A stretch of DNA of 64,000 nucleotides from Acidobacteriota bacterium. GTDB taxonomy: Bacteria; Acidobacteriota; Terriglobia; Terriglobales; Acidobacteriaceae. Made by a program: the position numbers and the translations under genes. The notes beneath the pieces were generated by a model that was given only the letters and a program-made list of their open reading frames with translations, did no database searches and was not told where the DNA came from. Numbering within the stretch: the stretch's first letter is position 1; the number at the start of each line of letters is the position of its first letter. The stretch is from contig JANYDG010000122.1 of assembly GCA_025359885.1 (NCBI GenBank), forward strand, positions 22,844-86,843, in the 5' to 3' direction. Shown piece after piece: positions 58,487-64,000 of the stretch.

Positions 58487-60790
58487 ATGAATCACCTTTG
58501 TTCTGGCGTTCGCCAGTCTGGCGAAACTAGTAGCTTTTCGTGCATTTTGAAGAAGGCTATAGCTTTTGGGGTCGCGATTGCCGCGATGCTCAGCTTTGGA
58601 GCTGTCCAAGCGCAGGCGCAAGCTGCGGATGAATTACAGGCGCAGGTTGAGGCGCAGCACGGCCAGGGGTCTCTTCAGGGAATAGCGAAGGGGACTGCAT
58701 CGAACTTGAGGGTTATTCCACTTCTGCCCAAGCATGGAGAGGACAAGACGGGTCGTCCGTCAGCTTTGTCAGCACCTGCGGGTGCGCACCTCACCTACTT
58801 TGGTGGGCCTGTCATTTCAGCTGTTCAGGTTGTGATTGTGGTTTACGGTAGCGGATCGTATGACTCTCACATCGGAGTGACTACGACGCCGAGTATGTCC
58901 TCCTTCTTCAATCAGCTTGTTACGGGTGGGTTTGCAGATTTTTTGAATTCCGAATACCACACGACGAACCAGTCGATTGCACACGGCACGGTATTAGGGA
59001 TTTACACAATCGCACCGAGTGCGGCAAACAACGGTTCAACGATTACAGATGCCCAGATCCAGAGCGAATTGCAGGCTCAGATCACGGCGGGTCATCTGCC
59101 CGCGCCGACCTACGATGCTGGCGGTAACGTGAACACGATCTACATGACGTATTTCCCTCATGGGAAGACGATCTCGCAGGGCGGTTCCAACAGCTGCCAG
59201 GCGGGTGGATTCTGCGCGTATCACGGCACCTCAAGCAACACGGCTCATAATGCTGGCTTCCTCTACGGCGTAATGCCGGATATGCAGGCGGGCAGCGGCT
59301 GCGATACGGGCTGCGGTAGCGCTTCATCGGCATTTGGCAACTATACTTCGGTGACCAGTCACGAGCTGGCCGAAGCCATTACGGATGCTGACGTGGGCAT
59401 TGCTACAGCAAGCGCCGCCCCGCTGGCCTGGTATGACAGTACCAACGGTGAGATTGGCGATATCTGCAATGCTCAGCAGGGCACGTTTGTCGGCTCGGAC
59501 GGGCAGACCTACACGTTTCAGCTTGAATTTTCGAATGCGCAGAGCAACTGCATCGGCTTCCTGGGCGCATCGGGTGGAACAACGCCCGATTTCAGCATCA
59601 GCGCATCGGCTGTGAGCATTGTTGCTGGGTCAGCGGGCTCAAGCTCGGTGACAACTAGCCTTGTGGGAGCTTCAGGAACGATTTCACTGGCACTTTCTGG
59701 AGTGCCAACCGGTGTGACGGCATCTGTGAGCCCAAATCCGGTTGTTGCTGGCATTGGGGCGACGGTGAGCATTTTTGTTGCCTCCACGGTGGCTGCAGGC
59801 AGCTATTCGATCACAGTGACCGGTACCGAAGGCACGAAGATTCACGCCGCCACGGTGGCGCTGACGGTTACAGCTTCCGGCGGTGGTGGCGGTGGCACAA
59901 TCACCAATGGCGGATTTGAAACTGGAAATCTGAGCGGCTGGACTGCGGCAGGTGCAATCGAAGGAATTTCAACGACCGCTCATACCGGAAACTACTCGGC
60001 ACAGATGGGGAGCACGAGCCCAACCAACGGAGACAGTTCGATCACGCAGACGTTTACTGCGCCGACAGGTGCCACGGCTGTCTCTTTCTGGTACAAGATG
60101 ACCTGCCCGGATACGGTCACCTATGATTGGGCGACTGCCACCCTGAAGGACAATACCGCAGGCACGACGGCGACCCCGCTGGCGAAGACTTGTGCCACGT
60201 CCGCCTCGTGGATCAACGTAACCAGCCCACTTACAGCCGGTCACAGCTATACTTTGACTCTGACCAGCCACGACGACAACTATGCAGGTGACCCCTCTTA
60301 CACCCTCTATGACGACATCACGATTACGACGGGTGGCGGCGGTGGTGGCGGAACCGGAGTAACGAATGGCGGATTCGAAAGCGCATCGACTGGTTGGACC
60401 CTTGCCGGTGCCTCTGAGACGATTGCCACGACCGGGTGCCGGACGGGAGTTGGTTGCGCCAAAGACGGCTTGTCGACGCCAACCAATGGCGACAGCACCT
60501 TTGCGCAGACCTTCACTGTTCCCGCCGGCAAGACCCAGTTGAGTCTCTGGTACGAGATGACCTGCCCGGATTCTGTGACCTACGACTGGGCTACTGTGAC
60601 GCTGAAAAACAATACGGCGAACACGACCGCTACCCTGCTGCCCAAGACCTGCGCGACCAATGCTGCATGGGTCAATCTGACTGGGGCAGTCACGGCGGGT
60701 TCGAGCTACACGGTGACTCTGACCAGCCACGATGATAACTACGCGAGTGATCCGAGCTTCACGCTGTATGACGATGTGGTGCTTCAATAA
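58487..60790 (+). CDS. Secreted EXORDIUM-like protein with tandem C-terminal beta domains
   Basis: A 767-residue exported protein. After the signal peptide (to about residue 45), residues 85-360 resemble the EXORDIUM/phosphate-induced protein fold seen in plants and some bacteria: 'LTYFGGPVISAVQVVIVVYGSG', 'LNSEYHTTNQSI', and 'SVTSHELAEAITDADVG'. An Ig-like module follows (about 366-465). Two related domains of about 140 residues then repeat ('TNGGFE...YDWATxTLK...TLTSHDDNYAxDPSxTLYDD'), each preceded by poly-Gly. GGAGG stands before the ATG at 58487. It may bind or process extracellular glycans; the HELAE site could be a metalloprotease-like remnant. Confidence 0.82.
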   Translation: MNHLCSGVRQSGETSSFSCILKKAIAFGVAIAAMLSFGAVQAQAQAADELQAQVEAQHGQGSLQGIAKGTASNLRVIPLLPKHGEDKTGRPSALSAPAGAHLTYFGGPVISAVQVVIVVYGSGSYDSHIGVTTTPSMSSFFNQLVTGGFADFLNSEYHTTNQSIAHGTVLGIYTIAPSAANNGSTITDAQIQSELQAQITAGHLPAPTYDAGGNVNTIYMTYFPHGKTISQGGSNSCQAGGFCAYHGTSSNTAHNAGFLYGVMPDMQAGSGCDTGCGSASSAFGNYTSVTSHELAEAITDADVGIATASAAPLAWYDSTNGEIGDICNAQQGTFVGSDGQTYTFQLEFSNAQSNCIGFLGASGGTTPDFSISASAVSIVAGSAGSSSVTTSLVGASGTISLALSGVPTGVTASVSPNPVVAGIGATVSIFVASTVAAGSYSITVTGTEGTKIHAATVALTVTASGGGGGGTITNGGFETGNLSGWTAAGAIEGISTTAHTGNYSAQMGSTSPTNGDSSITQTFTAPTGATAVSFWYKMTCPDTVTYDWATATLKDNTAGTTATPLAKTCATSASWINVTSPLTAGHSYTLTLTSHDDNYAGDPSYTLYDDITITTGGGGGGGTGVTNGGFESASTGWTLAGASETIATTGCRTGVGCAKDGLSTPTNGDSTFAQTFTVPAGKTQLSLWYEMTCPDSVTYDWATVTLKNNTANTTATLLPKTCATNAAWVNLTGAVTAGSSYTVTLTSHDDNYASDPSFTLYDDVVLQ

Positions 60791-60824
60791 GCCGTAGAGT
60801 CTAGCTGCACACCTCGATAACCTT

Positions 60825-60852
60825 CCAGGCCGCCAGTTATTTGGCGGCCTGG
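60825..60852 (+). terminator. Hairpin terminator after the EXORDIUM-like gene
   Basis: CCAGGCCGCCA (60825-60835) and TGGCGGCCTGG (60842-60852) form an 11-pair perfect stem with a six-base loop. It lies between convergent genes (the exported protein and murU) and may end both transcripts. The T-run after it is weak. Confidence 0.75.
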
Positions 60853-60892
60853 TTGCGTTTGAGGCTTGCTCAATCGCATCGGCGCTTAGGCG

Positions 60893-61654
60893 CTATTGGA
60901 TCGAGAATTTCTCTTCTGCGAGATCCTGGGTGGCCTGCGTGATGGATTCTGGGCGACCGAGGTCGCGCCAATAGGCATCGTCGGCACGGAAGGCGACTAT
61001 GGTTTCTCTCTGGGCTGCGAGTCGCACATAGGTATTGATGATTGAAAAGGCAGATTGCTCGTCAAGCAGTTCAAATATGCGGGGCGAGAGGACGTGGATG
61101 CCCGCGAAGGCCAGGGATTGCAGTGTATCGGTTGGGCGGACGAGCTCCACGAGGGGCTCGTTGGTATGCTCAGAGCGCGCGGTCTGGCGGCCGCAGAGTT
61201 GGCCTTGCTCATCGAAGAGCAGCTTGCGGGATGATTTGCGATTCTGCACAGCGAGGGTGGCCAGGGCGCAATGCTCGATGTGGTACCGGACCATGCGGCG
61301 AAGATCGATAGTGCTGACGATATCGACATTGTGCAAGACAAACGGTTCGGAGCTGGAGGAATCCCGAAGGAAAGACGCTGCCAGTTTGAGCCCACCGCCG
61401 GTGTCGAGCAGGTCTTGTTCGTGCGAAACCTGTATATTCATGCCGAAGTTGCGATTGACCTTGAGGTAATCGACGATCATATCGGCGCAGTGATGAGCGT
61501 TGACGATGACGTCGTGAATGCCGATGGAGCGCATGCGGGCGAGGGCGACTTCGAGCATGGTATGGCTCGCGAGCTCGACAAGAGCTTTGGGTCGGTCGTT
61601 GGTGAGCGGGCGGAGGCGTGTGCCGAGGCCGGCGGCGAGGATCATTGCCTTCAT
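60893..61654 (-). CDS. murU: N-acetylmuramate alpha-1-phosphate uridylyltransferase-like nucleotidyltransferase (MurU)
   Basis: A nucleotidyltransferase with the start 'MKAMILAAGLGTRLRPLTNDRPKALVEL', which contains the nucleotide-binding GxGTRL and the catalytic lysine. It has the MurU-specific 'NAHHCADMI' and 'LDTGGGLKLA' motifs. In Pseudomonas MurU makes UDP-MurNAc from MurNAc-1-phosphate. At 253 residues it is a normal size. It overlaps the amgK-rapZ gene upstream by four bases (ATGA), so AmgK product is handed to its gene partner. A general sugar-nucleotidyl activity cannot be excluded. Confidence 0.88.
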   Translation of the reverse strand: MKAMILAAGLGTRLRPLTNDRPKALVELASHTMLEVALARMRSIGIHDVIVNAHHCADMIVDYLKVNRNFGMNIQVSHEQDLLDTGGGLKLAASFLRDSSSSEPFVLHNVDIVSTIDLRRMVRYHIEHCALATLAVQNRKSSRKLLFDEQGQLCGRQTARSEHTNEPLVELVRPTDTLQSLAFAGIHVLSPRIFELLDEQSAFSIINTYVRLAAQRETIVAFRADDAYWRDLGRPESITQATQDLAEEKFSIQ

Positions 61655-63078
61655 TTGCCCATCTTTTCCAGCTCGATGTGACAGAGCTCGACGTCGACGC
61701 CGCTGACTCCGCGCAAATGCTTTGCGAGCTTCTCTGCCATGAAGACGGAGCGGTGCTGGCCGCCTGTACAGCCGAAGGAGACCATGAGGTTTTTGAATCC
61801 GCGACTTTGATAGCCGCTTACGCTTGCATCGACGAGCGAACGGGCGCTCGCGTAGAACTGGTGCACGCTCTCCTGCTGGTTGAGGTATGCAATGACGGGC
61901 GCATCTTTGCCGGTGAGCTGGCGAAACTGTTCCTCGCGGCCGGGATTGGGGAGGCTGCGGGCGTCGAAGACGAAGCCGCCGCCATTGCCGGAAGGATCGA
62001 TGGGACTCTGGCGGTGGAAGGAAAAGCTGAAGATGCGGACTTTTAACAGCTCTGCCGAGGTCGAGAGTCTTTGGAGTTTCTGCGAATTGGTTATTGCGTC
62101 GAGCGCTTCCGTCAATGCCGGAAGGGCGATGGGGAGCTGGACGTTGGCGGCGAGCCAGCGGAGGTTCTTGAGCGCGAAGGGCACGGATTGCAGGAAGTGA
62201 GCCTTGCGCTCGTAAAAGCCGCGGAAGCCGTAGGCCCCCAGGGCCTGGAGGATGCGGATGTAGACGAAGGCGTAGTAGTGGTGCATGAAGGCGGCCCGGT
62301 CAACTGGGATGCAAGCGGCGAGGCAGTCGAGGTAGTGGTCGAGGAGCTGCTGGCGGAATTCCGGGGGCAGGTCGGCCTTGCCGTCGTAGAGCAGGGAGGC
62401 GATGTCGTATTGGAGCGCGCCTTTGCGGCCGCCCTGGTAGTCGAGGAAGAAGGGTTCGCCGTTCTGGAGCATGATGTTGCGGGATTGGAAGTCGCGATAG
62501 AGGAAAAAGTCGCTGGGGGCGGTGAGGAGGAAGTCGGAGAGGCGGGTGAAGTCGTCTTCGAGGGCCTGCTCGTTGAAGGGGATGCCGGAGAGGCGGAGGA
62601 AGTAGTACTTGAAATAGTTCAAGTCCCAGGCTATGGATTGGCGGTCGAAGCTGGGGCGGGGGTAGCAGACGTGGTAGTTGAGGTCGCGGGCGGCCTTGAC
62701 CTGGAAGCGCGGCAGGATGGCGACGACTTTGCGATAGGCTTCGAAGGCCGGGGGGGCGATGGAGGCGCCGTCGCGGTTTTCGTTCAAGAACTGGAAGAGG
62801 GTGGCGTCGCCGAGGTCTTGCTGGAGGTAGGCGCCCTGGGTGAGGTCTTCGGCGTAGATTTCGGGGACGGGGAGGTTGTGGCGGCGGAAGTGGCGGGAAA
62901 ATTCGAGGAAGGCGAGGTTCTCTTCATGGACGGAGTAGAGCACGCCGATGGCGGTGGATTGGGCGCTGGTGAGGCGGACGATGGCGCGGCCGGAGCCGCC
63001 GAGCTGGCCCTGGAGCGGAGTGACTGTTTCGGCGGGTTGGTGGAAGTGCTGCTGGAAGAGCTGCTTTAGGGGGTCCAT
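61651..63078 (-). CDS. amgK: AmgK-type amino-sugar kinase fused to a RapZ C-terminal domain
   Basis: Residues 1-335 form an aminoglycoside-phosphotransferase-like kinase: the catalytic loop is 'LYRDFQSRNIML' (about 193-204) and the Mg-binding 'FLDYQGGRKG' at about 211-220, as in AmgK, which phosphorylates MurNAc and GlcNAc at the anomeric position. Residues 345-475 match the C-terminal domain of RapZ: 'GGFVFDARSLPNPG', 'LTGKDAPVIAYL' and 'VSFGCTGGQHRSVFMAEKLA'. RapZ's N-terminal kinase-like domain is absent. In E. coli the RapZ C-domain binds glucosamine-6-phosphate and RNA; here it may sense amino sugars and adjust the kinase, which is inference. It overlaps murU by four bases. Confidence 0.9.
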   Translation of the reverse strand: MDPLKQLFQQHFHQPAETVTPLQGQLGGSGRAIVRLTSAQSTAIGVLYSVHEENLAFLEFSRHFRRHNLPVPEIYAEDLTQGAYLQQDLGDATLFQFLNENRDGASIAPPAFEAYRKVVAILPRFQVKAARDLNYHVCYPRPSFDRQSIAWDLNYFKYYFLRLSGIPFNEQALEDDFTRLSDFLLTAPSDFFLYRDFQSRNIMLQNGEPFFLDYQGGRKGALQYDIASLLYDGKADLPPEFRQQLLDHYLDCLAACIPVDRAAFMHHYYAFVYIRILQALGAYGFRGFYERKAHFLQSVPFALKNLRWLAANVQLPIALPALTEALDAITNSQKLQRLSTSAELLKVRIFSFSFHRQSPIDPSGNGGGFVFDARSLPNPGREEQFRQLTGKDAPVIAYLNQQESVHQFYASARSLVDASVSGYQSRGFKNLMVSFGCTGGQHRSVFMAEKLAKHLRGVSGVDVELCHIELEKMGK

Positions 63079-63184
63079 GAACCGCTTTCTGGAATTGCGG
63101 AGTGCGACTTAAGGATACCGATGACTGGCAGGGACTTGCAAAGATTGAGAGCTGGGTTTGAAAAGGCGAACAGAGGGGGAAAAT

Positions 63185-63202
63185 GGGGGGGGGGAGGGGG
63201 GG
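63185..63202. repeat. Poly-G tract
   Basis: Ten G's, an A, then seven G's occur immediately downstream of the stop codon of the minus-strand gene ending at 63203 (the transcript carries poly-C). Shorter G runs flank it. A G-quadruplex on the plus strand and slippage-driven length variation are likely. Confidence 0.8.
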
Positions 63203-63733
63203 CTATTTGGGGATTTTATCGGTGGATTTATTGCGATCTGCAATATTTTTGTTGTTTTGGGAGGCCTGAGCTGCTTGCGTGGCGATTTGGGCGGCGTAGA
63301 GGATCTTGGTGCCGTCGGCCGGATGGATGATGCCGATGAGCATGGCGTAGGCGACGCAGGCGATGAAGTCGGAGATGTTTTCTGGATTGTGGAGACGGGG
63401 GATTGCGTCGATGTAGGCACGGTCTCCCTTATTATTTATTTCGAACTGGGCGCAGCCTCTCGATCTGGCGTCCTGGCGGGCATCATCTAAGGCATTACAG
63501 CAGCGAACGACGGCGTTGACAGGTATTTGGGGCGAAGTGGGCCCAGCCTGAGCTGTGAGCGTCGAGCCGGGTTGTGGGGTTTCCTCATTTTCGGTCAATT
63601 TCGGCGAAATGGATGGGTTGTTGCGGACGATCTGGTTCGCCAGCTTCAGATTGCGCAGGAGGGTGTCGATTTCGGGGTTGCCGGTGGTGAGGATGGCTGC
63701 GGCGGACAGGTCGAATGTCTGGCTGGTGTTCAT
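63203..63733 (-). CDS. Conserved-looking soluble protein of unknown function
   Basis: A 176-residue protein without a signal peptide or recognised motif. The central 'VNAVVRCCNALDDARQDARSRGCAQFEI' and 'ISDFIACVAYAMLIGIIHP' are the only parts with a domain-like pattern (four cysteines, helical). The N-terminus ('SAAAILTTGNPEIDTLLRNLKLANQIVRNN') is helical, and both ends are Ser/Thr/Lys-rich. No family is recognised. The gene ends directly at the poly-G tract. Confidence 0.6.
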   Translation of the reverse strand: MNTSQTFDLSAAAILTTGNPEIDTLLRNLKLANQIVRNNPSISPKLTENEETPQPGSTLTAQAGPTSPQIPVNAVVRCCNALDDARQDARSRGCAQFEINNKGDRAYIDAIPRLHNPENISDFIACVAYAMLIGIIHPADGTKILYAAQIATQAAQASQNNKNIADRNKSTDKIPK

Positions 63734-63878
63734 GCGGATTTTTCCCTTCCGGCGGTCCTTTTTGCCGGCGGACCGCTTTATTCGATTGTGCGCTTTTGCG
63801 GGGTAATTACGTGCAGCGGTTGGGAGGGATTTTTGGGGGGATTTGTGGTTTGTTTTGTGGGGTTTAGAGCATCTCTCC

Positions 63879-64000
63879 TATTGCTGTAGAGTCTTGAATG
63901 GAAGCCTGAACCATGCTTTTGCATCTGCCGGAGTCAGTAGCGGCAGTAGTTCTGCAATGGCCAGATCGAGCGCCTCTGTGGTTCGCGCCTTTGCTGAGCG
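63879..64000 (-). CDS. C-terminal end of an IS630-type transposase (partial, right edge)
   Basis: The minus-strand frame entering from the right edge reads 'EALDLAIAELLPLLTPADAKAWFRLPFK' before TAG at 63879-63881. The pattern 'IxxxLxLxTPxDAxxWF' matches the C-terminus of IS630-family transposases, which normally goes on with 'HCGY' rather than 'RLPFK', so the very end may be frameshifted or altered. Only about 40 codons are in the window, so the call is tentative. Confidence 0.4.

Overview
The window reads as a stretch of a GC-rich Acidobacteriota chromosome, most likely class Terriglobia. This is inferred from gene content and style, not from a marker-gene placement: a hemX-hemA-hemC-hemD cluster beside a HemQ-type coproheme decarboxylase, an amino-sugar kinase fused to a RapZ C-terminal domain, many SpoIIE phosphatases and secreted beta-rich proteins, and short GGG-rich heptamer tracts between genes. 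There is no rRNA, no CRISPR array and no intact mobile element. One tRNA-Leu(TAA) is present.

Layout. 1-6251 (minus strand): peptidoglycan recycling genes nagZ, anmK and a lipoprotein peptide-binding protein cut by the left edge, then mutS. 6341-12772: the haem cluster (hemX, hemA, hemC, hemD) with a palindromic operator in front, a purine-type deaminase, nth and hemQ. 12920-15808: DedA, inositol-3-phosphate synthase and a dienelactone hydrolase. 16113-17408: a decayed pocket with an internally deleted glycosyltransferase and a vapBC pair whose toxin carries an in-frame stop. 17434-25332: a membrane SpoIIE phosphatase, an M48 protease, an ECF sigma/anti-sigma pair and a soluble lytic transglycosylase. 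25566-32174: tRNA-Leu, an excisionase-type HTH gene, an M24 peptidase, accB-accC and a secreted beta-helix protein.

32265-36424 (minus) is an unusual respiratory operon: a CydA-like membrane protein, a Rieske protein, a fused b6f-type cytochrome b, and a second CydA-like protein ending in a c-type cytochrome domain. A GTGA-N6-TCAC palindrome lies upstream of it, and the same palindrome lies upstream of the haem operon. 36666-44675 (plus) is the most novel block: a 731-residue protein with a duplicated cysteine-bearing domain, a DUF1360 protein, a small CCG protein, an ECF sigma factor, a membrane zinc-finger anti-sigma, a 279-residue protein of unknown family and a TPR-CHAT caspase-like protease. 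The operon spacing suggests one regulated system.

44977-56905 holds mostly housekeeping genes: a TolC-family protein, aroA, a GAF-SpoIIE phosphatase, deoC, hpt, an Lgt-family protein, an oxidoreductase, DinB, YjbR, DUF4199 and a membrane LuxR regulator. A SUKH (SMI1/KNR4) gene broken by an in-frame stop sits among them. 57150-58365 is a second decayed pocket. 58487-60790 is a secreted EXORDIUM-like protein with tandem C-terminal domains. 60893-63078 holds an amgK-rapZ fusion overlapping murU. With nagZ and anmK at the other end, the window therefore encodes most of an anhydro-MurNAc to UDP-MurNAc salvage route. The right edge cuts what looks like the end of an IS630-type transposase.
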